Assembly: GCA_910587645.1 (NCBI GenBank)
Contig: CAJUNA010000002.1
Location: 8,738-72,737, forward strand
Length of the DNA stretch: 64,000 nucleotides
Reading direction: 5' to 3'
From: an uncultured Oscillospiraceae bacterium
GTDB taxonomy: Bacteria; Bacillota; Clostridia; Oscillospirales; Oscillospiraceae
The number at the start of each line of letters is the position of its first letter. Position 1 is the first letter of the stretch. The notes under the pieces are model-generated. The model was not told where the DNA came from. It was given only the letters and a program-made list of their open reading frames with translations, and searched no databases. A program made the translations under genes and the position numbers. Below, piece by piece: positions 24,510 to 32,509 of the stretch.

Positions 24510-24800
24510 ATGAACAAACAAACAACGGATATTGTGGCATATCTCTCCTGGCCTGGGCTTCTGATTGCCTTTTTCATAGGCGACCGGTACGGAAGCCGCT
24601 TTCATCTCAACCAGTCCCTGGTAATCTGGATTGCCAGTACCCTGGTGGGCTTTGCGGCCCGTTGGCTGCCGCTGTTCGGCTGGCTGGTAGGGCTCATTGG
24701 CGGGCTGTTCTGCGCACTGTGCTGGTTTATTGGCATTATCAACGCTGTGCAGGGTGTGGAGAAGGAAGTCCCCTTGCTGGGTCAAATTCGGATTCTCTAA
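24510..24800 (+). CDS. Small membrane protein, Tic20/DUF4870-like
   Basis: A 96-aa protein with about three hydrophobic helices (VAYLSWPGLLIAFFIG, LVIWIASTLVGFAARW, LVGLIGGLFCALCWFIGIINAV) and the family-like ending NAVQGVEKEVPLLGQIRIL. It begins 18 bp after the DUF4097 gene with a GGAGGAAA ribosome site and is the last gene before a terminator. Probably the membrane partner of the DUF4097 protein; function unknown. Confidence 0.75.
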   Translation: MNKQTTDIVAYLSWPGLLIAFFIGDRYGSRFHLNQSLVIWIASTLVGFAARWLPLFGWLVGLIGGLFCALCWFIGIINAVQGVEKEVPLLGQIRIL

Positions 24801-24816
24801 TTCGTTGTAAAATAAG

Positions 24817-24847
24817 AGCCGGACTGGGGGCACCCGGTCCGGCTTTT
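24817..24847 (+). terminator. Terminator of the padR operon
   Basis: 12-bp arms (24817-24828 and 24833-24844, one G-T pair) followed by TTT. Confidence 0.75.
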
Positions 24848-24903
24848 GGGCAGTATGCTGTGTGGTGTATCTTGCATATCATCCTGGAGACACAAGCATT
24901 CAC

Positions 24904-25398
24904 TTAATTATCTGGGATGATAACAACCTCACACCGCGCCAGAGACGCGGGTACGTTGATTACCCGCTGATTTTTGCTCCCGCGCCAGGGCAGGGCGAGG
25001 GTTCGCTGTTCCAAAATAAACGGCCCGTCTACCAGCGCGTCCAGCTCTGCCAGCAGAGCCTTCTGCCCCTCGCTGCCCTGATCCCGCAGATACTCGAAGG
25101 TCCACCCGGAGTAGGCCCACACATTCAGTTGGTGGGCATGGGCGGCCTTTGCCAGGGCGAGGCAGTCCTCCGGCTGGGCAAAGGGGTCGCCGCCGGAGAG
25201 GGTCAGCCCGTCAGTAAGAGGATTTTTCACCATTTCCCTCACCACGTCCTCTACGGACATCTCCCGTCCGCCTTGGGGGTCGTGGCTGTCCGGGTTGTGA
25301 CAGCCGGGGCAGTGGTGGGGGCACCCCTGGACAAAGCAGGAAAAACGGAATCCCGGGCCGTCTACAATAGAGTCCTGCACTAGGCCATATATGCGCAT
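24904..25398 (-). CDS. nrdG: Anaerobic ribonucleoside-triphosphate reductase activating protein
   Basis: A 164-aa radical SAM activase that forms the glycyl radical on NrdD, the oxygen-sensitive ribonucleotide reductase. The cluster motif is CPHHCPGC (Cys26, Cys30, Cys33) and the SAM-binding GGDPF motif follows (LTLSGGDPFAQ). The ending with EVVIIPDN is short, as normal for NrdG. The reductase gene nrdD is not next to it in this window, which is less usual; it could lie elsewhere. It is the only gene on its strand between two terminators. Confidence 0.93.
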   Translation of the reverse strand: MRIYGLVQDSIVDGPGFRFSCFVQGCPHHCPGCHNPDSHDPQGGREMSVEDVVREMVKNPLTDGLTLSGGDPFAQPEDCLALAKAAHAHQLNVWAYSGWTFEYLRDQGSEGQKALLAELDALVDGPFILEQRTLALPWRGSKNQRVINVPASLARCEVVIIPDN

Positions 25399-25442
25399 TG
25401 CGTTTCCTTCCTTTCCAAAGCAGGTTGCGGAGCAGCCCTGTT

Positions 25443-25486
25443 AAAAACGGTACTGTTTGGGAGGTCTCCCAAACAGTACCGTTTTT
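25443..25486. terminator. Bidirectional terminator between V-ATPase operon and nrdG
   Basis: Perfect 21-bp arms (25443-25463 and 25466-25486) with 2 nt between. A five-A run begins and a five-T run ends the dyad, so it can act in both directions; the main customer is the V-ATPase operon ending at 25534. Confidence 0.85.
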
Positions 25487-25533
25487 CCTGTTCAGCCCGT
25501 TGCGGGACGGGGGGACCGCCCCGCCTGGAGGGC

Positions 25534-26199
25534 TTAGGCAGTCGCCGGCTGCTTGAACTCGTGGGCTTCCTGCAATACCATATCCTTCACCTTCATCAGG
25601 CGGGTGATATTGCCGCGCTCATTTTCATCCAGCTTCATGGAGATATACCGTATCTTCTCCTGGAAGCCCGGAATCATCACGTACTCCAGCGCGTTGACGC
25701 GGCGCCGGGTCTTTTCAATGTCAGCAGCCAGTAACTGCATCGTCTTTTCTACCTCGGCAAGCTCCAGCATGTCGTGGAAGGTGTTCGCCAGCGCATCCAG
25801 CGCCGCGTCCAGCTCCCCGGAGGTCTGGGCAAAGCCGTAGGGATAAATCTCAGCCGGGTCCTCGTTCTTGGTGTGGAAAGCGTAGCGGGGCACGTTTACG
25901 GACATGATGTTTTTGAACGACATATCCAGCTCCACGCTCTGCTTAGGGTAGAGCAACGCCTGCTCCAGCATTTCCGGGCTCATCAGGGCGGACGCCACGG
26001 TAAAGGCGGCGTTCGCTTCCTCTAAGCCCTTCTCCACCTTGGCGCGAAGCTCACGGTTGCGCCGGACGATCTCCAAAAACTGCTTCATCAGCTCGTCCCG
26101 CTTATCCTTGAGGAGCTTGTGGCCCCGGGTGGCGGTCTTCAGCCGGCCCTTGAGCCGGTTCAGCTCCATTCTGGTTGGGTTTATGGTCGCAGAGGCCAT
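25534..26199 (-). CDS. ntpD: V-type (A/V) ATP synthase subunit D
   Basis: A 221-aa central-shaft subunit that joins the A3B3 head to the membrane rotor. The typical start MASATINPTRMELNRLKGRL and GHKLLKDKRDELM motif are followed by long coiled-coil helices at both ends. It is the last gene of the operon, 18 bp after subunit B. The order A-B-D is as in the Enterococcus hirae ntp operon. Confidence 0.95.
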   Translation of the reverse strand: MASATINPTRMELNRLKGRLKTATRGHKLLKDKRDELMKQFLEIVRRNRELRAKVEKGLEEANAAFTVASALMSPEMLEQALLYPKQSVELDMSFKNIMSVNVPRYAFHTKNEDPAEIYPYGFAQTSGELDAALDALANTFHDMLELAEVEKTMQLLAADIEKTRRRVNALEYVMIPGFQEKIRYISMKLDENERGNITRLMKVKDMVLQEAHEFKQPATA

Positions 26200-26217
26200 C
26201 TGCTCACCTCTTTCTGC

Positions 26218-27600
26218 TTACTCAGCCTTCTTGGGCAGGTACTTTTCGATCATATCGGACTTGATACGCTTCAGCTCGCTCTTGGGCAGGATGCTCAGCA
26301 GCTCCCAACCCAGATCCAGGGTCTCAATGACGCTGCGGTTGGCCTCAAAGCCCTGGGACACGTATCGTTTTTCAAACTCATCGGCAAACTTGGCGTACAG
26401 AAGGTCCGTGGGGCTTAAGGCCGCTTCACCCAGAATAGTCATCAGTTCCTTGGCTTCCTTGCCGGAGGCGTAGGCCGCAAAGAGCTGGTTCATGGTGGAA
26501 GCGTGGTCCTCGCGGGTCTTGCCGGGGCCAACGCCCTTGTCCTTCAGACGGGACAGGCTGGGCAGAACGTCCACAGGGGGATTGACGCCCTTGCGGAACA
26601 GCTCCTGGGACAGGATGATCTGGCCCTCGGTGATATAGCCGGTCAGGTCGGGGATGGGGTGGGTCTTGTCGTTTTCCGGCATGGTCAGAATGGGGATCAT
26701 GGTGATAGAGCCAGGCTGGCCCAATTTACGGCCCGCGCGCTCATACAGCGTGGCAAGGTCCGTGTAAAGATAACCGGGATAGCCGCGGCGTCCAGGCACT
26801 TCCTTCTTGGCGGCGGAGACCTCACGGAGGGCTTCGGCGTAGTTGGTGATGTCCGTCAGAATGACCAGAACGTGCATATCCTTTTCAAAGGCCAGGTACT
26901 CAGCGGCGGTCAGCGCCATACGGGGGGTGGAAATACGCTCAACGGCCGGGTCGTTCGCCAGGTTGGTGAACAGCACGGTACGGTCAATGGCACCGGTGCG
27001 CTTGAACTCGTTGACGAAGTATTCAGACTCCTCGAACGTGATACCAATGGCGGCGAACACCACGGCGAAGTTGGACGCGGAGTCCCCCAGCACCTTAGCC
27101 TGACGGGCGATCTGCGCCGCAAGCTGGGCATGGGGCAGGCCGTTGCCGGAGAAGATGGGCAGCTTCTGCCCGCGAACCAGGGTGTTCAGCCCGTCAATGG
27201 AGCTGACGCCGGTCTGGATGAACTCGTTGGGGTAATCCCGGGCCGCCGGGTTGATGGGCTGGCCGTTGATGTCCAGGCTCTTTTCCGGCAGAATGGCGGG
27301 GCCGCCGTCGATGGGCTGGCCCATGCCGTTGAAGACGCGGCCCAGCATGTCGCCGGACACCGCCAGCTCCAGGGGATGGCCCAGGAAGCGGATCTTGGAA
27401 TCCCGCAGGTTGATGCCGGCGGAGGATTCAAACAGCTGGACGACAGCCTTGTCGCCGTTGACCTCCAGCACCTTGCAGCGGCGGGTGGAGCCATCGCGCA
27501 GCTCGATTTCCGCCAGCTCGTCGTAGGTGACGCCGTCTACCTGCTCAACGATCATCAGCGGGCCGGAGATCTCGTGTATGGTACGGTATTCCTTCATCAT
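26218..27600 (-). CDS. ntpB: V-type (A/V) ATP synthase subunit B
   Basis: The 460-aa regulatory (non-catalytic nucleotide) subunit. It lacks a canonical Walker A motif and instead shows the B-type FSGNGLPHAQLAAQIARQA segment, then VLVILTDITNYAEALREVSAA, the hallmark of subunit B, and PSLSRLKDKGVGPG in the C-terminal region. The ATG at 27600 overlaps the TGA of subunit A (ATGA), indicating coupled translation of the A and B partners. Confidence 0.96.
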   Translation of the reverse strand: MMKEYRTIHEISGPLMIVEQVDGVTYDELAEIELRDGSTRRCKVLEVNGDKAVVQLFESSAGINLRDSKIRFLGHPLELAVSGDMLGRVFNGMGQPIDGGPAILPEKSLDINGQPINPAARDYPNEFIQTGVSSIDGLNTLVRGQKLPIFSGNGLPHAQLAAQIARQAKVLGDSASNFAVVFAAIGITFEESEYFVNEFKRTGAIDRTVLFTNLANDPAVERISTPRMALTAAEYLAFEKDMHVLVILTDITNYAEALREVSAAKKEVPGRRGYPGYLYTDLATLYERAGRKLGQPGSITMIPILTMPENDKTHPIPDLTGYITEGQIILSQELFRKGVNPPVDVLPSLSRLKDKGVGPGKTREDHASTMNQLFAAYASGKEAKELMTILGEAALSPTDLLYAKFADEFEKRYVSQGFEANRSVIETLDLGWELLSILPKSELKRIKSDMIEKYLPKKAE

Positions 27601-29375
27601 AACTCAGCACCCGCTTTCTCCACAATGGCAGCGATCTGCTGCTCCATATCCTTGGCGATCTGCTCATAGACCTGGACGTACTTATCGGCGTCCACGAACT
27701 TGGCGCGGCCAATCTCCTCCTTGGCGGGGATATCCAGCATGGGGGCCAGGGGCGCGCCCTTGGCGATGGCGTCCCGGGCCAGCACGTCAAAGTTCAGAAT
27801 CATCGCCAGCAGGCGCATCTGGCGGTCATGGCTGGAATAGCTGTCCACGTCCATAAACGCGTTCTGCTGGAGGAAGTCCTCGCGGACCATCTTGGCAGTC
27901 TCAAGGGTGAGCTGGTCGCTGGCGGACAGGGAGTCCTTACCGACCAGCTGCACGATTTCGTTGAGGTTATCCTCCTCCTGGAGCAGGCTCATGGCCTTGT
28001 TCCGGTTCTCCATGAAGGCGGGGCCGTAGTGCTCGTCAAACCAGGGCTTCATGGTGTCCAGGTACAGGGAGTAGGAGTTCAGCCAGTTGATGGCCGGGAA
28101 GTGGCGGCGGTAGGCCAGAGAGGCGTCCAGAGACCAGAACACCTTCACGATGCGCATGGTGCCCTGGCTCACCGGCTCGGACAGGTCGCCGCCCGGAGGC
28201 GACACGGCGCCTACGGCGGTCAGGGAACCGGTGCGGTCCTCGCTGCCCATGCACTGCACCACGCCGGCGCGCTCATAGAACTGCGCCAGACGGGAGGCCA
28301 GGTAGGCGGGGTAGCCTTCTTCACCGGGCATTTCCTCCAGACGGCCGGACATCTCACGCAGCGCCTCGGCCCAGCGGGAGGTGGAGTCGGCGATAACCGC
28401 CACGGCGTAGCCCATATCGCGGAAATACTCCGCGATGGTGATGCCGGTATAAACGGAGGCTTCACGGGCGGCCACGGGCATGTCGGAGGTGTTGGCAATC
28501 AGCACGGTACGCTTCATCAGGGACTCGCCGGTACGGGGGTCCTGGAGTTCGGGGAACTCGCGGAGAACGTCGGTCATCTCATTGCCGCGCTCGCCGCAGC
28601 CTACGTAGATAACGATGTCCACGTCAGACCACTTGGCGAGCTGGTGCTGCACCACGGTCTTGCCGGAGCCGAAAGGCCCGGGGACGGCGGCGGTACCGCC
28701 CTTGGCGATGGGGAACATGGTGTCGATAATCCGCTGGCCGGACTGGAGAGGAGCCACGGGATTATATTTCTGCTTGTAGGGGCGGCCTACGCGGACGGGC
28801 CACTTCTGAACCATGGTCAGCTCCACGGTCTCGCCCTTATCGGTCTTGACCTTGGCTACCACTTCGTCCACGATATAGCTGCCGGGCTTTACCACCCAGG
28901 ACAGGGTGCCGGACACGCCGTTGGGCACCATGATCTTGTGGAGCACGACTTCGGTCTCGGGGACGGTGCCCAGCACATCGCCGCCAACGACCTTGTCACC
29001 CACCTTGGCCACGGGGGTGTAGGCCCATTTCTTTTCACGGCTCAGGGCGGGGACTTCCACGCCGCGGGCCAGGTTTGCGCCGGTCTTCTTGACGATCTCC
29101 TCCAGCGGGCGCTGGATGCCATCGTAGATGTTTTCGATGATGCCAGGCCCCAGTTCCACGCTCAAGGGCGCGCCGGTGCTCTCCACCACCGCGCCGGGTC
29201 CCAGGCCGGAGGTCTCCTCATAGACCTGGATGGAAGCCTGGTCGCCGGTCATGTTCAGAATTTCTCCGATCAAACGCTGCTTGCCTACGCGAACCACGTC
29301 GGCCATATTGGCGTCGGCGAGTCCATCGGCTACCACCAGCGGGCCGGAGACCTTGATGATTTTTCCTTGACTCAT
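27597..29375 (-). CDS. ntpA: V-type (A/V) ATP synthase catalytic subunit A
   Basis: The 592-aa catalytic subunit. The P-loop is GPFGSGKTV (near residue 236), the insertion region (about 110-190) that distinguishes V- from F-type subunits is present, and PGEEGYPAYLASRLAQFYERAG is the conserved catalytic-Glu/signature stretch after it. Together with B it hydrolyses or makes ATP in the head of the enzyme. Unlike its neighbours it is separated from the upstream gene by about 560 bp of hairpins and a palindromic element, so its level could be set separately. Confidence 0.97.
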   Translation of the reverse strand: MSQGKIIKVSGPLVVADGLADANMADVVRVGKQRLIGEILNMTGDQASIQVYEETSGLGPGAVVESTGAPLSVELGPGIIENIYDGIQRPLEEIVKKTGANLARGVEVPALSREKKWAYTPVAKVGDKVVGGDVLGTVPETEVVLHKIMVPNGVSGTLSWVVKPGSYIVDEVVAKVKTDKGETVELTMVQKWPVRVGRPYKQKYNPVAPLQSGQRIIDTMFPIAKGGTAAVPGPFGSGKTVVQHQLAKWSDVDIVIYVGCGERGNEMTDVLREFPELQDPRTGESLMKRTVLIANTSDMPVAAREASVYTGITIAEYFRDMGYAVAVIADSTSRWAEALREMSGRLEEMPGEEGYPAYLASRLAQFYERAGVVQCMGSEDRTGSLTAVGAVSPPGGDLSEPVSQGTMRIVKVFWSLDASLAYRRHFPAINWLNSYSLYLDTMKPWFDEHYGPAFMENRNKAMSLLQEEDNLNEIVQLVGKDSLSASDQLTLETAKMVREDFLQQNAFMDVDSYSSHDRQMRLLAMILNFDVLARDAIAKGAPLAPMLDIPAKEEIGRAKFVDADKYVQVYEQIAKDMEQQIAAIVEKAGAEL

Positions 29376-29419
29376 TCCTTCACTGCCTTCCTTTACAAAA
29401 TCAAAGGCTTACTGCCACC

Positions 29420-29476
29420 GCCGCGCTCCGCGCGGCACGGGGAGTTTCTTCTTTAAGCGGCCTTGGGGCTTATCCC
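29420..29476 (-). repeat. Leader element: AAGAAGAAACTCCCC motif plus GC hairpin (copy 1)
   Basis: On the minus strand a conserved block (motif core 29439-29456) is followed by a 7-bp GC hairpin (29420-29426/29430-29436) and then by the ntpA start 45 nt later. The same block, with about 30 of 37 bases alike, and a similar hairpin precede the membrane-protein gene at 48426. Confidence 0.55.
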
Positions 29477-29490
29477 GCCCCAGACCCCGG

Positions 29491-29520
29491 GGATCCTTTT
29501 TGTGCGGACAAAAAGGATCC
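29491..29520 (-). terminator. Strong hairpin inside the V-ATPase operon
   Basis: Perfect 13-bp arms (29491-29503 and 29508-29520) with a 4-nt loop, containing a five-T run. A second small hairpin (29530-29537/29541-29548) is adjacent. Either could reduce transcription into ntpA. Confidence 0.5.
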
Positions 29521-29543
29521 AAAAAATCGCTTAAACCTGCGGT

Positions 29544-29871
29544 TTAAGAATCCCTAATTTTATTACGGGGGTTGTTTGTTTTGCGCTACGACCTTTTGCT
29601 TTGCTGCCCTATCCCCGGTGCCGTGGGCTGATGCCGGTGTTTGCTTCTGCGCACCGTTCTAACGGAAGTGCTGGTTGCCGCGTGAGACGCAGCACGGGGG
29701 ATTGTACCCCTCACGCGCACCGGGAGTACCCAAAGCAAAAAGGGTAGGCACCAGCAACACGCCCGTGGGTAGGCGCAGAAGACTGGCGCACGAAGTCCAC
29801 GCACTATCGGTAGAACACCCGCAGCGTACGAAAAGGCAAAACAAACCAAAGACTTCAGGAGGGATTCTTAA
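29544..29871. mobile_element. MITE-like palindromic element within the V-ATPase operon
   Basis: A 328-bp non-coding element bounded by 12-bp perfect inverted repeats TTAAGAATCCCT (29544-29555) and AGGGATTCTTAA (29860-29871). Further paired blocks lie inside: GTTTGTTTTGC with GCAAAACAAAC, CTTCTGCGC with GCGCAGAAG, and CGCGTGAG (29679-29686) with CTCACGCG (29710-29717), so the whole element can fold into one long hairpin. No open frame with a ribosome site is visible. This is the structure of a miniature inverted-repeat transposable element; a structured RNA is the alternative. I see no clear target-site duplication. Confidence 0.6.
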
Positions 29872-29927
29872 GGGGGCCAGCCCCCCTTAAGGGTACTTTT
29901 GGTTCTTTTCCTACAAGGGAAAAGAAC
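29867..29927. repeat. Two hairpins after subunit F
   Basis: Perfect 10-bp arms at 29867-29876/29882-29891 (loop 5) and again at 29902-29911/29918-29927 (loop 6). The first overlaps the right end of the MITE-like element. They lie just after the subunit F stop at 29935 in the direction of transcription. Confidence 0.6.
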
Positions 29928-29934
29928 ACCCCAG

Positions 29935-30243
29935 CTACCCGATATCCGCGCCTACGGCCCGCTCGATGGCCATTTGGAGCGCCTGCGCGCCAAGGCCAAG
30001 GCTTCCACCCTTGCCGGGAATCAATATCACAGCAGGCGTAACGGAAGTTTTGTACCGGTTGATATCCGCGCTCAGCGCGGTGGCGAGCTGCTCGGTGATA
30101 TAAATGATGGCGTAGTCCTCCTTGGCCAGCTTGTGAAGGGTCTGGCGGGCTTCCTCCGTCCCCTCGGTGGGGAAGATGTCCAGCCCTAACGCCTTGAAGC
30201 CCAACACGCTGTCCCGGTCGCCTAAAACCGCGATCTTATACAT
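29935..30243 (-). CDS. V-type (A/V) ATP synthase subunit F (NtpG equivalent)
   Basis: A 102-aa peripheral shaft subunit. It starts MYKIAVLGDRDSVLGFKALGLDIFP, the classical beginning of subunit F, and has the acidic YAIIYITEQLA segment. Its ATG at 30243 overlaps the end of subunit C by 8 bp. It is followed downstream by the hairpin/MITE region rather than directly by subunit A. Confidence 0.92.
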   Translation of the reverse strand: MYKIAVLGDRDSVLGFKALGLDIFPTEGTEEARQTLHKLAKEDYAIIYITEQLATALSADINRYKTSVTPAVILIPGKGGSLGLGAQALQMAIERAVGADIG

Positions 30244-31237
30244 ACGCCTCACGCAGCCTTTCCCGGATAATGTCGCCGCTGATGCCCGCCATGCGGCCGG
30301 ACATGATGATGCGGACTGCCGTAAACTCAATTTCCTTCGCCGCTAAATAGCTGATGACCGCTTCTACGCCGAAGGGTACGCTCTTCGCTTGGGCCGCTAC
30401 AGCCGTTACCGCGTCGTCACACGCCTTCTCAAAAGGCGTCAGACTCCCGCCGTTTACCGCCGCCGTCCCCAATTCCGCCGCCTGCCGCAGGCCGGTGGAA
30501 CGGTACAAATCCTCCAGGTTCCCGCTCAGAGCCGCGCTCTGAATGCTCTCCGCCCGGAGATTGCCGCCCTCTACCAGCACCCGCTTCAGCATCTCCGCCC
30601 CTTTCTTCATCCGAAGGGTGCGGACCGCGCTGCGCAGGTTCGCCGCGTCAATGGTGAAGCGGACATAGCGGACCAGGAACTCGCTGCCCGTGTCCTCCGC
30701 CGCGGAGACCATCTCCGCATAGTAGGCCCGGTCCAGCAAAAAGTCCGCCAGCTGTGGATCGCCGGTGGCGCTGAGCACCTCTACCGCCTCGCCGGCGGCA
30801 CGGCGCAGCGCCGGGGGAAGGACGCCGTAGTCCCCCTCCCATACCGCCCGGCGCATATCCTCCGCGCTCACCCGCCCCGCGTCCAGCAGCAGCCGGTCGG
30901 ATGCGTCCGTACCCGTGGCATGGGCCTTGATGAGCGCCTTGAGATTATGATAATCATACTTGACCTTGAACACGTCCACCACCGCCTTGTCAGGGACGAA
31001 GCGGTACAGGTCCTCAAACAGCTTCTCCTGCTCCTGGGCCAGGATGGAGCCCAGCTCCCGCTGGCTGGAAGCGTCGAACTCGCCGTAGCCGATCTCCGTG
31101 AGCACCTTGGCCGCGTCGGCGGCCGTGGGCGCTTCGATCATCCGCTCCATGCGCGCGCTGGTCAGCAGGTCGCGCTCCCGGCTGTGGAGGTAGGTGGAAA
31201 TGAACAGATATTCGGTGTCTTTCAACTTCTTTGCCAA
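30236..31237 (-). CDS. ntpC: V-type (A/V) ATP synthase subunit C
   Basis: The subunit C (333 aa from the chosen start) forms the socket between the shaft and the membrane c-ring; it is helical throughout, with DTEYLFISTYLHSRERDLL at the N-terminus and a conserved DYHNLKALIKAHATG segment. Start choice: ATGs at 31264 and 31243 are in frame, but the strong AAAGGAGG site directly abuts the ATG at 31243 and lies at the ideal 6 nt from a TTG at 31237, giving the family-like start (M)AKKLKDTEYLF. I therefore prefer TTG with moderate certainty. Confidence 0.88.
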   Translation of the reverse strand: MAKKLKDTEYLFISTYLHSRERDLLTSARMERMIEAPTAADAAKVLTEIGYGEFDASSQRELGSILAQEQEKLFEDLYRFVPDKAVVDVFKVKYDYHNLKALIKAHATGTDASDRLLLDAGRVSAEDMRRAVWEGDYGVLPPALRRAAGEAVEVLSATGDPQLADFLLDRAYYAEMVSAAEDTGSEFLVRYVRFTIDAANLRSAVRTLRMKKGAEMLKRVLVEGGNLRAESIQSAALSGNLEDLYRSTGLRQAAELGTAAVNGGSLTPFEKACDDAVTAVAAQAKSVPFGVEAVISYLAAKEIEFTAVRIIMSGRMAGISGDIIRERLREAYV

Positions 31238-31282
31238 AGCCATCCTCCTTTCTTGCGTTTGCATTTCCTGGATTGGCTTTGC

Positions 31283-31972
31283 TTAAGAGAAGAGAATCCC
31301 GGCGATCTCCGCCGCCATCTCCTCCCGGAGCACCCGCAGCTGGGTCTCAAAGGCGCAGTTAACCTCCACATTGCCGTCCCGGAGCATCAGCCCGCCGGCC
31401 ATCTCACGGGTCTCCTGAGAGAGGGTCAGCATGGCGGTGCCTTGCAGCAGGGCGTTGGCACCGGTCACTACAGCGGAAAGCACCGCGCCGGCCTTGCCGC
31501 CTTTGGCGGCTTTCCCGGCGGGCTGGGGCTTTACCGCCTCGGCCAGCAGCACGTTGGCTTTCGCCACCACCTGCGGGCCTACCCGGTCCCGGTCCTTGGC
31601 GTTGAGGATGATCTCCTCGCGCCCGGTCTTCGCGGCCTTTACGGCCATTTTCGCCAGCAGTTCCGCATACTGATCGTCCGGCAGCGCCAGCAGCTTGGCC
31701 TGGGCCTTGTCAAAGGCTTCGTTCAGGCTGGCCTGCTTGGCGGCGAGAAGCTGCTTCTTCGCCTCCATCTGGGCCGCGCTCTCCAGGCGCTCGGCCTGGC
31801 GGCGGGCGGCTTCGATGCCGGCTTTTTTCGCTTCTTCCGCTTCCTGCTTGGCCTGGGCTTCGTACTGGGCGCGGACTGCGGCGGCTTTTTCCTCCGCTTC
31901 CCGGAGGATCTCAGCCGTTTCCGCCTTTGCGTCGGTTTCGATGCGGGCGGTGATTTTTTCAATTCCGTTCAT
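31283..31972 (-). CDS. ntpE: V-type (A/V) ATP synthase subunit E
   Basis: A 229-aa peripheral-stalk subunit. The first 110 residues are a long Ala/Glu/Lys-rich coiled coil (EILREAEEKAAAVRAQYEAQ), and the C-terminal domain ends in GGLMLRDGNVEVNCAFETQL, the typical head-binding region. An Ala/Gly/Lys-rich loop at about 150-165 is longer than usual. It pairs with the G/H-type coiled-coil subunit at the operon start. Confidence 0.92.
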   Translation of the reverse strand: MNGIEKITARIETDAKAETAEILREAEEKAAAVRAQYEAQAKQEAEEAKKAGIEAARRQAERLESAAQMEAKKQLLAAKQASLNEAFDKAQAKLLALPDDQYAELLAKMAVKAAKTGREEIILNAKDRDRVGPQVVAKANVLLAEAVKPQPAGKAAKGGKAGAVLSAVVTGANALLQGTAMLTLSQETREMAGGLMLRDGNVEVNCAFETQLRVLREEMAAEIAGILFS

Positions 31973-31999
31973 ATCGAATCCCCTTTTCTATGGGATAGA

Positions 32000-32491
32000 T
32001 TAGAGCTGGAGCAGCATCAGCATGGAAGCCAGCAGAGACAGAATGGCGTAGAACTCAACGATACCGCAGAGGATCAGGCCCTTGGACCAGTCGTCGGGCT
32101 TCTTGGCCAGGATGTTGATGGAACCGGCGGCTACGCGGCCCTGGGCAATGGCGGAAAGCAGGCCGCCGATGGCCATGGGCATACAAGCGGCAAAGTAAGC
32201 CAGGCCCTGCTGGACAGTCATGGAGACGGCCACGGCGGCGGCGTTGCCCATGAAGTTCATGCGGATAAGGGCGAAGAACCAGACGACCATGCCGTACAAG
32301 CCCTGGGTACCGGGGAGAAGCTGAAGGACCATGACCTTACCAGACTTGCTGGGGTCCTCGCACAGCAGGCCCGTACCAGCCTCGCCGGCGATGCCGGTGC
32401 CCTTTGCGGAGCCAACGCAGCTCAGGCCGACGGCCAGGCCGGAGCCCAGCAGAGCCAGCGCCAGGCCGCCAAAAGATTCCAGAAAACTCAT
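32000..32491 (-). CDS. ntpK: V-type (A/V) ATP synthase rotor subunit K, sodium-binding type
   Basis: A 163-aa proteolipid with four membrane helices, made of two fused hairpins. The ligands that bind sodium in Enterococcus hirae NtpK (Leu61, Thr64, Gln65, Gln110, Glu139) have counterparts: Leu59, Thr62-Gln63 in LLPGTQGLYG, Gln117 in AIAQGRVAAG and Glu146 in GIVEFYAIL. The Gln-to-Glu distance (29) is identical; the loop between helices 2 and 3 is about 9 residues longer. The complete set predicts sodium rather than proton coupling. Confidence 0.94.
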   Translation of the reverse strand: MSFLESFGGLALALLGSGLAVGLSCVGSAKGTGIAGEAGTGLLCEDPSKSGKVMVLQLLPGTQGLYGMVVWFFALIRMNFMGNAAAVAVSMTVQQGLAYFAACMPMAIGGLLSAIAQGRVAAGSINILAKKPDDWSKGLILCGIVEFYAILSLLASMLMLLQL

Positions 32492-32509
32492 GATAAATTT
32501 CCTCCTTAA

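Noticed and set aside
29376..29934. Group II intron or hidden subunit gene between V-ATPase F and A
   Set aside because: No open frame with a ribosome site, no domain V-like hairpin with the AGC triad that I can identify, and the F and A coding sequences are complete without it.
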